Positions 50,515 to 63,213 of a DNA stretch of 64,000 nucleotides are shown here, piece after piece. The DNA is from Adenanthera pavonina. Lineage: Eukaryota > Streptophyta > Magnoliopsida > Fabales > Fabaceae. The stretch spans positions 4,357,501 through 4,421,500 of the forward strand of contig JAIVEN010000016.1 of assembly GCA_026686845.1 (NCBI GenBank). The letters are read 5' to 3'. The position numbers were made by a program, and so were the translations under genes. Position 1 is the first letter of the stretch. Each line of letters begins with the position of its first letter. Below the pieces are notes generated by a model. The model had not been told where the DNA came from. It worked only from the letters and a program-made list of their open reading frames with translations, and ran no database searches.

Positions 50515-50778
50515 TTCCCTCTAGTCCTTAATATAAGACCCTTTTAACCGAATCACATGGATTAAGAATTGAAATTAAAACTAATTAACTATCTCGATTT
50601 CTCCAAAAATTCTAATATTTTTCTAAAACTATCCTTATTTAATCTTTTTCTCTTCCTCTTTGAATACATTAAATAGGAACATTTTTTGGAAATATATAAT
50701 AAATACTATCTCATATATTGTAAAGGGTTTTATATTTAGAACCAGGATAAAAGATCCTATATATAGGACCAGAGGGAG
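50515..50778. mobile_element. Stowaway-like MITE
   Basis: Left end TTCCCTCTAGTCCTTAATAT and right end (reverse complement) CTCCCTCTGGTCCTATATAT form a terminal inverted repeat. TA lies at 50513-50514 and 50779-50780. It is 264 bp and non-coding. Both sequence and duplication fit Stowaway (Tc1/mariner) MITEs. Confidence 0.8.
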
Positions 50779-53700
50779 TATTATTTATGTGGAATGACAC
50801 ACAATCATCCCATAGGGATGTTTATGTTTATCTATCTACCACATCATTATGCCACTTCATTTGACTATTATTATCATTTTTTCATAATTTTTTTCTCTTC
50901 TTTTGATTTGTCACTATAATAAAGCATTATGACCATTAATCAATACTATATTTATCCATTAAATCAATTTGAAATTTATTGCATATTGGAGTAATGGATA
51001 TTATGCCTAATAATATGATTTTAAATTTGAAATCATGCACCTCCATTTATGTATATATATCTACCCCTCTAATTATAATCTAAATACATTTTTTCATCTT
51101 CATCTTTTTTTCATTTTATAATCTCATTGCCTCGTGCGATTTAGATGATTTTTTGTAGGTTTGTTACATTTTTTTCTCTCCACTTTGTCTTTTTCTCCTT
51201 TTTCCTGTTCTAATTCTTTTTCCCATTAGTGCACGTTTATGTTTGAATTTTTTTTTCCTATAGGTTTTATTTGGATAGCTTTCTAATTGCTCAGTAAACA
51301 CATTTATATCCAAGTTCTCCATCTTCCCTTTTCTTGATTTTGCACATATACATTAATTATAATATGCCTTAATTCTTTTTTTTTTAATGAAAATACCTCA
51401 ATTAATTTATATATTTTTTAATAGTATTTATAAGTATTTGAGAAATCAAGATGGAACTGGATAAAGATTGAGACAGTTGACAAGAATTAACTAAGAACGC
51501 TTACAAGGTCTAAGCAAAGTGTTTGTTGTCTTTAAATTTTAATCAACAGCTTTCTTAAAATGTATTTTTTATTCTTGATAAAATAAAGCATCTTATTTTT
51601 CAAGCTTTTTTAGGGTTCCATAATTCATGTGGCTGTTGATCAAGAGCAACAAACTAGAGCACATACCATTGGATATAACAAAAATCATAAAAAGCAAAAA
51701 AAAAAAATGAATAGAGAATACTCGCTATTGAATGCTTTTCTTTTTTTAATGCTTTCAATTATTTTCATAGAAAATACTCACCAATAAATTATGTAGTCGC
51801 GTAGATATTTGCAAAAACATAAGATTATTTACTTTATGCGTCTTGACTTTTTATTGACATGTAGATATGGAAGACTTACAAATAAAATAAAGAATTTTGT
51901 TATCATAAGTTAATATGAGATTATAAATATGATCACAAAATATAGCATTTATTTTTGTTGGTGGGAATCATAATCCTTTGACACAAATTATAAACATGAT
52001 CATAATTTTTTTAAGAAAAAAAGGTGTTACTGAATTTAATTAAATTTGAAATTTATTATAAGTTATAATTAATCAATATTAAATATTTTGAAATGATAAA
52101 TTATCCAATCAAAATGACCATGAAGAATTATTAAATTTAAATTATGATTTTTTTAATTAAATTATGACCCTCCCTTAAATTGCTTAATCATTCCCAAACT
52201 TAAAGTTGGAGTCAAATCCTAATAAATAATATTTACCATGTAACAAAATTCCTGTTTAATAATTATAATATGTTTTGTATTAAAATTTTTTTTACAAACT
52301 TAAAATTTTTATGTATGTGAAAAAAATATAATTTAGTAATATAATCAAAGAAATGTTCTTGCAATTAATTTTTTAATGCTTAATTAATAAATTTTATGAA
52401 GAAATGATGGGAAGGCTATATTAATATCAAGTATATAAAGTAATCTATTTAATTCAAATTTAATAGTCATATTTTTGTTCGCTATTGACGCTGATTTTAT
52501 GTTCACATCAAATTACATAGAATAGTTTGCTTGTTCTCTAACAAACAGTATATAACAACAAACAAATATAAGCATATAATTTGATTACATAACAACAAAC
52601 AAATAATATTAAATAACAAGGAAAAATCTTCCTCTAAACGCAGGCATCAATTATATCAATTATTTTAAATTTTTTTAGTAAGTTATCAATTATTATTAGT
52701 TGATATCAAATAATTGATGTTAATTGATGAGGAAGATATATTGATATCTAATTTTCAATCTAAATCTTTAATCGGTTATGAATTTTAAACATCAAATATC
52801 TAAGTTAATATGACCAAAAAAATTGTGAAATTAGTTTGAATATTATAACTAAAGAAATTGCAAAGATAAATTTTAAATTCAGTCACCTTTAAATTAATAA
52901 ATACTTCTCATACTCTCAAATTATAGTTTTATTGGTTATTAGTAGATATGAAATAATCAGTTTCCAAATAAGAAAATTTTCATAAATACCTGATTCAATT
53001 TCACTAGGTAATTATAAAGCACTTTATTGTCTATTTTATTAATTGTTATATCTCTCACACTCTCAAATTATAATTTTATTAGTCATTAGTAGATATGGAA
53101 TAATTAATTTCCAAATAGAAAAATGTTTATTAATACCTAATTTTCATAAAACACTTTGTTGTCTATTTTTTTCATGTTCAAAATTATCATTTATGATTTC
53201 ATTGGGGAGTGTTTCTTAATTCAATTTCATGAATTATAATTAATTACATAAATTCATTATATCATAATCTTCGGAGTTCTTGAACTTTATTATGTCTATA
53301 TCGCGAGTATTTAGTGTTCCTATCTTACTAATAAAAAACATTGATAAGTCTTTAGGTTAGTACATTATAATACATTTGATTGTTACTCATACGAGTTGCA
53401 TGTTATTGAAGTAGAAATAATAGTGAGAATTAGTGAAGGGTTACAAGTATTTATTCCTCAATCACACTAAAATGTTGTCCTATTCAAAGCTCCCACTCAA
53501 CATCCACAAGAGCTAATTTCCAATATATTTGGTATTTACTATAATTATTAATAAGAATCAGAGACAAAGTTTATGAAATGCTGGTCTATATATACCTTTC
53601 CAAGCATGTATTCACATCCAGTCAACTACATGATGCTATATCACATGTTTGAAGTAGTCATTAACTTAAAATGTTAATATTTAATTTACAAGGGAGTGCA

Positions 53701-54099
53701 ATAGACATGACTTTAAATGTAATAAATAAAAAAATGTTAAATAACTTAGTATATTTTGAATAAATGAACTATATATAATAATGATGAATACTTAATTTTT
53801 GTCATCTTTGTGTCATGATCAAATAAAAATCATAATATTTTTTTATTATTATAGGATAATTTTCTAGTTGAATAATATTCAAAATCAAACCAATATAATT
53901 TAGTCAAAATTTCATATAAATATATTGTATAGAAGATTTGTTGTAATAATCCATATTGACATGGACGGACAGAGACGTGATTCATATATACAACTATAGA
54001 GGAAAGAAGGAGGCACGCAAATTGGTACACAAACAGAACTTGTGGTTTCCTGTTTGCAAGTTGTGGTAGTCGAAGGTACAGACGCAGACAGCCAGAAAA
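50779..54099. other. AT-rich gene-free DNA
   Basis: No coding region is supported. The only structure seen is the diverged tandem duplication listed at 52905-53175. Confidence 0.55.
52905..53175. repeat. Diverged tandem duplication, period about 146 bases
   Basis: The block ACTCTCAAATTATAGTTTTA ... ATTAGTAGATATGAAATAAT ... TTTCCAAATA ... CACTTTATTGTCTATTTT (from about 52910) recurs from about 53056 with scattered changes. Confidence 0.7.
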
Positions 54100-55046
54100 T
54101 TGTGGCTAAGCCATGCCCCACATTTTATTTCTTCCCTATTCCCCCACTTCCTACAAATCCTTCCTCCATCCCCTTTATCCCTCCCACATTTTGCGTCAGA
54201 GATGGAAATGCATACACTCCACAATCATACAACTTCATTTCCCTCATCATTCTATCTATGAATCCTTTTCATTCGATTTCTTTGTGATTTCCGGCCCTTC
54301 TTTTCTGGATTGTCTTTTAAGTTGCGTTCTCTCTGGTGCGTCTCCTCATCGCACCCGTGACCCCCTTGTTACTTTTCTCTTCGCTCTTTGTTCGAATTGG
54401 GAGTAACATTGAAAGGGAAATTTAAGGAATCAATATGAATCCGGATGATAGATGAACCGATTTTTCCGAATAAGAAATCAGAATATTTGTCTTCGTTCAT
54501 GGGTGTTTCTATTCAGTTTTCCTTGTGGTTGCTGTTTTAGTTTACTATCGTTCAACAATAGCTACTTATATCGGGGTTTTAAAATGAAGTATTATGCCTC
54601 ACTTTATCATGCTACTTTTTACTTTATAAGAAGGATAAGATATCTATGATGCACTGGGTGAATAATTTTTGAAGGTTGCTGATTTTTCCTATAAATATTT
54701 TATTTGTATGAAACTTAGTGTGTATTAGCTACAAACTGATAATTCACCTTTTTTCCAATAATTCAGCAGGATATTGCATCTGATCATAAGGTTCCCCATT
54801 TTCCTTTTTGGCATGGAATGAGGATGCGTTAGTCTGATTAATCCCAATGGCTTATTTCACGGGAGGGAGTTAGGTAATTTACAGCTGTGCAAGACTTGGA
54901 CTGCATGGTTTTCCTGGTACAGTTGGAAGATGATATACCACTTCGTATGTATCAATTTGCTTGAAACAAGGTGATGGTTGCATAGGGTGAGTAAAGAACG
55001 AAAGTTCAGTTCGAAATATCCTAAGAGCTGTGTCTTTAAAATAGAA
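54100..55046 (+). promoter_or_regulatory. Promoter and probable spliced 5' leader of the ATOS-like gene
   Basis: A CT-rich leader-like stretch (54110-54380) is followed by T-rich intron-like DNA and a plausible acceptor TAATTCAG at about 54760-54767. Several short upstream ATGs precede the chosen start at 55047. One at 54978 is in frame and would add 23 residues. Confidence 0.4.
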
Positions 55047-58000
55047 ATGGGGTTACCACATATGCCTTCAGGCTGTGTCGCTGAGGAGGTGACTGCATCA
55101 CTAGGCACGCTTGTGCAAACTCCGCCAAGAATTGCCAGCTTGAGCTGCTATGATTTGAATGCGTTGCCTGGAGAAGACCTAGGTAATTGCATGCAACTTG
55201 ATATGCTCACCTCAGAGAGAAAAAAAGTAAATGATCTTTTAAAAGAATCACAATTTTTAAATATGCATAAAGATGGTGGCTCCAACCTGCAAAAATTAAA
55301 GCTCAACTCCATGGAACAAATTGGCAGGTCGTCCGTGAAGGCTATGCATATACCTGCCTCAAGGACTGTAGGTTTTCAAATAAGGGCATTGTCTCCCCCG
55401 GCTGTTGATTGTGGAGGAAATGGATATTCCTCAACCTTGTTTAATGTGAACAGAGACCCAAGTGAGGCTACTGGTTCACAAGTCAGGAAGCGATTGTTGT
55501 CACCCTTGAATGGGATGCTTCTTACTGATCATTTTAAAGGTGAACCTCTGGACATTGACAGTGGCATTTATAGGAGTTGTTCGAATGGTGTTGATGATAG
55601 TTATAATGCTCCTGTTCTCCAAGAGTATAAGAAGGTTCATATAGCAAACTCAAACTATCGCCACACCCCTATTTGGTCTCAATCTTCTTTTCTGGGTATT
55701 ACAAATTCATCTAGTAATGACTCTAGAGAAAACCATATTTTTTCCAGTCGTGACTTTTCACTTTGCAAAGATGAGAAGCCATGGTCTTATAGTAAACTTG
55801 ATAGTTCTGAAGAGACTACTAATATAAGTTCCCAAACAGCTGCATTGTCTATACCTAAGAAAAAAGTGTTGTCGCCACCATCTTTCCCTTCATCTCCTCT
55901 AGGTCCAAAATTTTCTGAAAGAACAAAATTGAGAGGAGAATGTCGGGATGCTAAAATGATGTTGGATGATGACAATGTCAATTTAAAGGACATGGATCGG
56001 TCATTTGATAGAACTCTTACAGGCTTTTTATCTGCACAGAAGGAAGACAACTTTAGCATGCCAAGTAATTTACTTCAAGAGTCTAACAATTTACAGCAGA
56101 CATTCAAAATGTTCACTTTTGATGATTCCAGAGGCATGGACGAACGTTCTCATGGTGCAAGTTTTCCTCCTTGGCATGCCAAGTTTGTTAGAACTTTAAG
56201 TGGACTCCCAATTAGAAGGTCCTTGGTTGGCTCATTTGAGGAATCCGTGTTGTCTGGTCATTTACTATCTGGGAAAGTTAGTCAGGTTGGCATTATTTTT
56301 ATTTATGATATTGTTTTTTCTCCATTTATTTATAAAGAAGTTGGCATTTTTTTGAGTGATCATCCTTTTATTTTAGTCTTAAATGTTACCTCCGATTCTG
56401 CAGAGAATTGATGGCTTCCTTGCTGTGCTAAATGTATCTGGGGGAAACTTCTCGCCAAAATCACAGAAAATTCCATTTGCAGTTACAAGTGTGGATGGAG
56501 ATAAGTACCTGTTGTATTATTCATCCATTAACATTTCAGGAAAGTTGATATCAAGCAAGTCTAGAGTGAGCAAAGTTCAAAGAACCCTTAAAATGAATGA
56601 ATCCCAAACTGAAAAGAGCCGTATACGTATACCTATGAAAGGACGGATTCAACTGGTACTTTGCTACAAAACCTCCCAATTTTTCATTTTGATGAGAAAT
56701 GAGAACACATCTTGTTTTACAACATATTGCTATCAACATAACAAAGAAGCATGATACAGCATGAATTTAGATTATTGGAGGTAAATGAGGCCCTCAATAC
56801 AGATTTTGCTCATCTGTAGGGTAAATGCTTTGGAATTTCTGTCTCAGCAAGGACAGCCGTTAGTTTTTATTTTCCATAGGCTTTACTGTAAGTATTGGAA
56901 AAATTTCACTAAATCTGCCAGTACACTAAAACTTTGTTCTCTGTTACCTATATGAATGTAGGAAAAAAAAAGCACTGAGGTTAGTAGGCTAATAAAATGC
57001 ACCATGAACAACATATCTTCATGAGAGATGAAAGGTGATCCTTGGTGTCTTCAATAATGCAACTATGAAACTGACTTTGCTGGTTCTTAACACTCATTAG
57101 TTGTAAAGTACCATTTCCCATCTCTACTTACTGGAAAAAATACTGAGGACCGAACTGACTCTACTTACCCAGTAATTTATTACTATAGTAACAGATGGTT
57201 TTAAATGACATCACACAAGATGCATTCTTGTTCATTATTACTGCCGGGCCAACAAGTTATGCTGATGGATCATCGGCTACTACGTTTAACAAGAATGCAA
57301 TGCTGTGTAGGAACAGCCAGAAGCTCACCAGTAGTATCTTAACTACATCGTGTTTTCACATGTGGAACTGTGCATGGTTGTACAAGAATTGTGTGTGAAA
57401 AATGGCTGACCTTCTAACTGCAGGTCCTCAGCAATCCAGAGAAGACTCCCATTCACACCTTCTTTTGCAATTATGATTTGTGTGACATGCCAGCAGGTAC
57501 CAAGGTAATGAATTTCATTTTCAAATTTTAACAGCATGCAGTCGTCCGTTTGCACATGATATAATAGTACTGTCTTCTACTTTGATGAAAATTGCAAAGT
57601 TTAAGCTGGGTTGTGTATGAAGATATTCATTTCTATGTATAGCAATCATCTTCTTTCATATATTGAATTGAATGCAGATGCACAACTTCTCATGTTAAAT
57701 GAATTAAATCCCACCTGGCATGGTCATATCTTGCATGATTAAGCTACAAAACTTTGGCCTGTAGCTAGCTTGTATTAAATTAAATTTAAACCATGATTTT
57801 AGTTAAATATGAACCACGTGTGATGATGTTTTTAATGTAAGGTGGGATTTCCTTTCTCTCTAGGAGTGAATTTCAGTATCATTGTTTGATTTGCTTTTTA
57901 TGTGAATCTCTGAAACAGACATTCTTGCGGCAAAAGATCAGTTTGATGTCATCTGGTCTGACTTCTATGACTGGGAAAGAAAGCCAAAGAGACTCTGACA

Positions 58001-58466
58001 TACGAGTTGATGTTAAGTCCTCAATGATCTCAAATACTGTGAGCCTAAATTGTGGAGGATATGGAAGTTGCAAACACGCAAAGGAGTGTAAGAATGGAGT
58101 TCTACTTTATGCTCTTCACCTCCGCTTCTTATGCCTCTTGCCTAGGAAACGTTCAAGGGCTGTTCATAGGTGCAAATCTGATACTGTGTCTGCAGAAGTG
58201 AGAAATATTGCGGACATGGAAGACGAAAGGCGTTTCTACTTGTATGATGATATGAGGGTAGTGTTTCCTCAACGTCATTCAGATGCAGATGAGGGCAAGG
58301 TATGTGAGGGGTTTATGAGAAGTAGTTGCAAAAGCATTCATGTACTGCATCTTCATTGTTCGTTTAATGTCTCATCTAATCATAGTCTTGTCTTGGTTTT
58401 ACAATGCAGTTACGTGTGGAATATCATTTTCCTTCTAATCCAAAATACTTTGACGTCAGCAGCTGA
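55047..58466 (+). CDS. ATOS/FAM214-family protein (DUF4210 and Chromosome_seg domains), five exons
   Basis: A predicted 669-residue protein of the plant family often labelled meiosis chromosome segregation family protein, homologous to animal Atos/FAM214. Exons: 55047-56285, 56404-56655, 57424-57504, 57919-58299, 58410-58466, all with GT/AG borders in phase 0. Residues 1-380 are low-complexity and serine-rich. The conserved DUF4210 part starts near SFEESVLSGHLLSGK (end of exon 1), continues in exon 2 with RIDGFLAVLNVSGGNFSP, FAVTSVDGDKYLLYYSS and IPMKGRIQL, and in exon 3 with VLSNPEKTPIHTFFCNYDL. The C-terminal domain (exons 4-5) has LLYALHLRFLCLLPRK, RRFYLYDDMRVVFPQRHSD and VEYHFPSNPKYFDVSS. 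The start is chosen for the family's MGLP beginning; an in-frame ATG 69 bases upstream is the alternative. In animals Atos acts in transcription control; the plant role is not established. All conserved blocks are intact. Confidence 0.92.
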
Positions 58467-59414
58467 GATGACAATGTTTCCCTTTCGAAGTGGTTATTGT
58501 ATTGTTTATGTAGATGTAAATATTTGTACATATCCAATTCATTTCATCTCTGCAACTTGGGGTCAATTTTCCCACTCAACTTGTAAATTACTTGAGTTTC
58601 TGTCAATATTTGAATTAGGATTCTATAATGACCCCTAAAAAGTATGCTTCTTCTTGTTCCCTTGCAAGAATATGGAACTACATGCGGGTTACAACCTTGG
58701 GAGCATCTCCACTATCATAAACTGCCCTCAAATATTGAAAACGCATAAAAGGAATGCGTACAAGGCACATTATGTTTTAAATTTTTGCATAAATTATTTT
58801 AGTTGTCTCTTAAATTTGATTACATTATATTTAAAAAATGCGTTCAACTCTCAAAGGAACGATTTTTAAACAATAGTTAATACTTGAAACAATATTGTGA
58901 AAAATAAAATGGTTTAACGAAGTAGTAGCATTTTTTATTTCACATATATTACTTTTTGAATTAAATAAAAAAGTGCGCAAAATCATAAATTGACGATCGA
59001 TAATCATGATGCAAAAATTTTGGTAGGAATGAAACCCCACAGAGAGGATATGCCTCAAAGTTGAAGACGACAATATCCCATGGAATGTGGAGAAAGGAAC
59101 TCTCCTTCCAAAAAGGGTAATCCAATCAAATCTAAACAGTAATTCATTGGTCTGTAAACAGCAATCCAATAACATAACTCCAAGGATATACTACACGTCA
59201 ATCAACAGGACTCTGCATAATATCTAAACAGTAACCACCAAAAAAAAAAGAACTATGGAAAGTTTGCTTGACAATCTAAAATTTCCAAATTATGGACCTA
59301 GTAAAATATGGTCCATATTCGAAGCAACCCTGTTTCTTGTGTCCCTAAAATGCACAAGAGAGACGATTGGAAGACACATTAGGACTCTGTATTACAAGTT
59401 CAGGCCTTGTACAA
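58467..59414. other. Convergent intergenic region (3' flanks of two genes)
   Basis: Holds the 3' untranslated parts of the ATOS-like gene (to about 58640) and, on the other strand, of the HMA gene (from 59414 down). The middle is AT-rich and no further gene is seen. Confidence 0.5.
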
Positions 59415-60135
59415 TTAATAGTAGTTAGCGTAGGGTGGAAGGTAATGCGATGGAGGAGGAGGAGGGAAGGACGAAAATGGTAGAGGATGAGGAGGAGGAG
59501 GATGAAGGAGAGGGTCGTAAGGGTTGTAAGGGTGATATGGCGGTGGCAGAGCCCTCATCCCTCCGTAAGGGACATAAGGCCTTTCATCGCCAGTCCTCAT
59601 CCAGCACAGCTCTGCGTGTTTCCCACATTTGGTTATCTTCCTCAGTATTCTTTGTGGATCCACTTTCCCTGATATGTATATCATCCCTTCTTCTGCATCC
59701 AAATCGTAACTCACCCCTATATATTTTTATAAAAAAAAAAAAAAAAAGGAACAAAATTTAATATCAAAAGGAAAGGAAATGCAGAGCAAGAGCAAGACCA
59801 AAATGAGAAGATAGTACCTCTAATTTTTCTCAATATTTTGCTCATAGTTCGATCCCATCCTTTACACCGAGTGTCCACTCTTAAACCACAAGTCTAAAAA
59901 AAATCAAAAGGAAGATTACAAGAATAGAGAATAAAGCATACATAAAAAGATCAAAAGGGGCGAGAAATGATAATACGAATGTAGTGTAGGGTCTAAGTCT
60001 AACCATGGGAGTACTGAATCCTTCTTCGGAGGAAAACATTGTGATGTTGGAGGCGACAATGCGAAGCAGTGAGGTATGATTTCGTATAAATAGAGTTTTT
60101 GAGTCTTGCGGGAGGGGTTCAAGGGATTGGGACAT
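59415..60135 (-). CDS. Heavy-metal-associated (HMA) domain protein with Pro/Tyr-rich tail, three exons
   Basis: Minus strand. Predicted exons: 60135-60004, 59893-59818 and 59716-59415, giving 169 residues. Exons 2 and 3 join to LRVDTRCKG at about 48-56, then MSKILRKIRGVSYDLD and IYISGKVDPQRILRKI, the beta-alpha-beta pattern of an HMA (Atx1-like) fold found in plant HPP/HIPP proteins. The usual metal-binding CxxC is degenerate: C54-K-G-W57 keeps only one cysteine. The C-terminus (from about residue 118) is rich in Pro, Tyr and His and ends YANYY, so it lacks the CaaX isoprenylation box of true HIPPs. Exon 1 (MSQSLEPLPQ) is the least certain part; starting at the internal MFSSEEG would shorten it by 32 residues. 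Metal binding is doubtful, and a protein-interaction role is inference. Confidence 0.7.
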
Positions 60136-61980
60136 TTATTACACAGGAATCTAACTCAATTCTCACTACAAAATCATACAAAATAAATTAAAGATTAGTT
60201 ATTTTTAGAAACAAAAAACAAAACATTATGGTATGATGCTAATTATTTGAGTATATTAATATACCCTCAACTATATGTCTATGTCTATTATTTCAGTTTA
60301 TTTATTTATTTTAGCTAAATTTATCGCCTTGCTTAATAATATACTATCTTATAGAGTCATTTAATTTGAACGGTTCCCAACCATCTATAATTTTATTAAA
60401 GGGGGAGTGAAGACGAAAATAAATTAAAAATGGGAATGGAGAAGGATGTTCTTGAAAAGCATGTAGTTCCAATCGTACCTCTGTTGATCCTAAGAAGGGG
60501 TTGGGAAAATTATTTGTCCAGTTTTTGAGTTTCGGTGGCCTTATTATATGCAGTGTGCAGTGGATGTTCTATTTCTTGTGATTATGTTATAATGAAAAAT
60601 ATATGTATTATTCAGAAAAAAATCACTTAATTCACATTAACAGGGTTATGTCCAATTTTAGTAAATAATATTGAATTAAAACTTGAATCCATATCTAACT
60701 AAGAATTTCAACCAGAATATCAAAAATAATTTCAAGCAATAAAGGCTTTGATATGTAATAAATGATTTTTGAATGTTCAATAAATTGCCACCAATCAATA
60801 AATTAGCTAATTAATTTCGAAATATTAGTGATTATTCGAAACCTCAACAAAAAAAATTGAAAATTTTAGTTTTGAATTTGCAGTGGATTACATAATTAAT
60901 GCGAAAATTAGGGTTTAAACAAAATTATATTAAATAATTTTAATTAAATTTTGAATTCGTAATAAACTATAATGAATTGATATTTTTCAAACAGAAAATT
61001 AACTAATTATTTTTTTAATAATTTTGACTTATTTATTTTGAAATACAAGGAATTTTCATATTAAACATCGATTTATTTTTTTGGTGGATTTTAGATTCAA
61101 TTTCAATTATATTATTTCAAATCTTGTTTAGAGTTTTTGACCAGAAAACAACATATTATTATTAATAATAAGCAACTAGAAAATATCGTTTAGAGTTGGA
61201 ATGTGTTGAATAAATACAAAACAACAGAATAAATTTTTGAATTGAATAAATAATCATCACTAAATTGCAACCAATCAACAAATTCCAAAATGATTAATTT
61301 TTTAATTTCAATAAATTAATTATATCGAAAGTTCACAGTATGTCAAAGATTATATATCTATTAGAGTATTATACAAAATGTTCAGAGCTATTTAAATTTA
61401 TTTTTGTGCAACTACAAGAATACTTGGGATATTGCAGGGGTTGATTACTAGGTAAAGTAAATTTCATCTTTTCCTATTTTGTAGGGAACCAAAATCCGGT
61501 CGGTGCGTTTCAATTGTTGAACTGTTCCACACTGGGCTGATGTTGGGCTATGCACAATAATCGCATCAGCAATTTTCCAATTCCATAAAAAATAAATATA
61601 ATGACCTTATTGGTGGATAATTTGAAAACATGTGCTCTTTAAGCTATGAAACCTGCCCTAATCTGGTTTAACATATCAAAGAGGGCATAAAGGATTGTTA
61701 CAACTTTTTCTAGTAATAAGCAATACTCAATAATTTGAAGTTTTCAGTTTATAAGAAGAAAACAATAATTTGAAGTTTTCATCGTCCACCATAATGTCTT
61801 ATGACAGGTACAACCGTCTCCGGTCTCAGAAGAGGAAGGGAAGTTTTTTATACGCAATTGATTAATAACGGACAAGTAAGGCTGCAAGAAAGAGCACACC
61901 CAATAGCTTTTGGCCATCTAGACTGCTACATTTACAAAGATGGTATCTTACAGTCAGATAGATATCATCATTATAGGAAT
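60136..61980. other. AT-rich intergenic DNA
   Basis: Upstream flank of the HMA gene on its left side and 3' flank of the BPC gene on its right side. No supported coding region; the frame at 61801-61995 is not recognised. The part from 61980 to 62178 is probably the BPC 3' untranslated region. Confidence 0.5.
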
Positions 61981-62178
61981 AGAAGTTGGGTATAGCCATA
62001 GCCATACCAGCAATTTAAAAATTAAGCAAGAGGAACAGCCTCACATTGAAAAATTCCCCTGCTTTTACAAACATTCAAGCATATCTATCGTTCGTGCCAA
62101 GGCATAATTTCAATTAAAGGCCAGGAAGAGGAGACCGAAATGGAACACATAACTTCATGCCGAAGGAAGTTTTGCAGG

Positions 62179-63213
62179 CTACTTGATTGTGATGTAGCGA
62201 TTTGTTCCATGTCTGGCCCAGTAGTCCTTGAGATCCAATGGCAGGGATAAATCACGCCCTTCTGCAGCAACCCTACTGAGAAGTCTTGTAAAGACACTTC
62301 CACTCATCTTTCTCCCTCCAACCCGGGCATGGCGCTTGTTCGGAAGCTGTGGTAGTGGATACATGGACAAGGTGGTAGTACAACAAGATGACTGCCACCC
62401 ACCATTACCCCATTTGTAGCACTGCCGTGGTACTCCGGTACATGTGCAAACTGGGGCTGGCATGGTATTTTCATCAAATGAAATCAAATTCAAACCAACA
62501 TCCTGTTTATCCCACTCAGATTTGATCTTTGTCACTTCACAAGGAGCCCGCCTATTTAGGTCTTCACTCACTTTCTTCCCTTTGCCTGGTGGTTTTGATG
62601 CCTTAGAAGAATCTGCCTTGTTATCCTTTGTTCTCTTAGCCTCATTATACTTGCCTGCTTCAGAAGCTACAATAGTTACCGGGAAGGCATCACTTGTGGC
62701 CATATTCTTTGTTCTGTAAGAAGCTTCTGCCATGTGACCTAAATGATTTGAGGAATGGTGCATCCGCTTTGATCCACGTTGAATGCCACTACCCAATGAG
62801 AAGTTGACAGCATTATCCTGGATTTGAAGCGCAGCAAGAGCATTATCCCGTTCCATTAAGGCATTATCCCTCTGAACAAGTGCTTCATCCCTCTGCCGAA
62901 GGGCCTCATCTCGAGCAGCCAAGGCTTCATTCTTTTCAGATAAAGCTGCATTTCGTTCTCGAATTGCAGCCTCCCTCTCAGCCACAAGGGCCATAATTTT
63001 CTTATTCATAATCAGGGCATTTGGTTCCTTTACCTGATGTTGGGGAGTCATACTCCACTGTACAATTAAACTCCAGTCCAATTAAATGATTCCGGAGGTG
63101 CATGCTTAAGAAAAAACATAGCAAAATTTAAGCATTCTATTTACCAGGGAATGAGCTCCTCTATAGTAGTCCACCTTCTGTCTGCCCATTTCATGTTGAT
63201 GGCCATCATCCAT
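62179..63213 (-). CDS. BASIC PENTACYSTEINE transcription factor (BBR/BPC, group II, BPC6-like)
   Basis: Minus strand, two coding exons (63213-63145 and 63057-62179, 87-bp intron, GT/AG), 315 residues. It starts MDDGHQHEMGRQKVDYYRG, the N-terminus of BPC4/5/6-type proteins. Residues about 41-102 form a coiled coil built on repeats such as EALAARDEALRQRDEAL, the alanine-zipper-like dimerisation and nucleolar-type region of group II. A Lys-rich stretch follows as a likely nuclear signal. The C-terminal BPC DNA-binding domain (about 220-315) has the five conserved cysteines C227, C229, C236, C248 and C249, the WGNGGWQSSCCTTTLSMYPL core and the ending ARHGTNRYITIK. These factors bind GA-repeat (GAGA) elements and recruit Polycomb components in Arabidopsis. 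It is slightly shorter than Arabidopsis BPC6 (about 340). Non-coding leader exons probably lie further right. All key residues are present. Confidence 0.94.

Noticed and set aside
57886..58638. A 250-codon frame taken as one exon
   Set aside because: Only 57919-58299 matches the ATOS family. The ends read into introns with clear AG and GT sites, so it was split at those borders.
62444..62719. A plus-strand frame of 91 codons
   Set aside because: Antisense to the conserved BPC coding exon.
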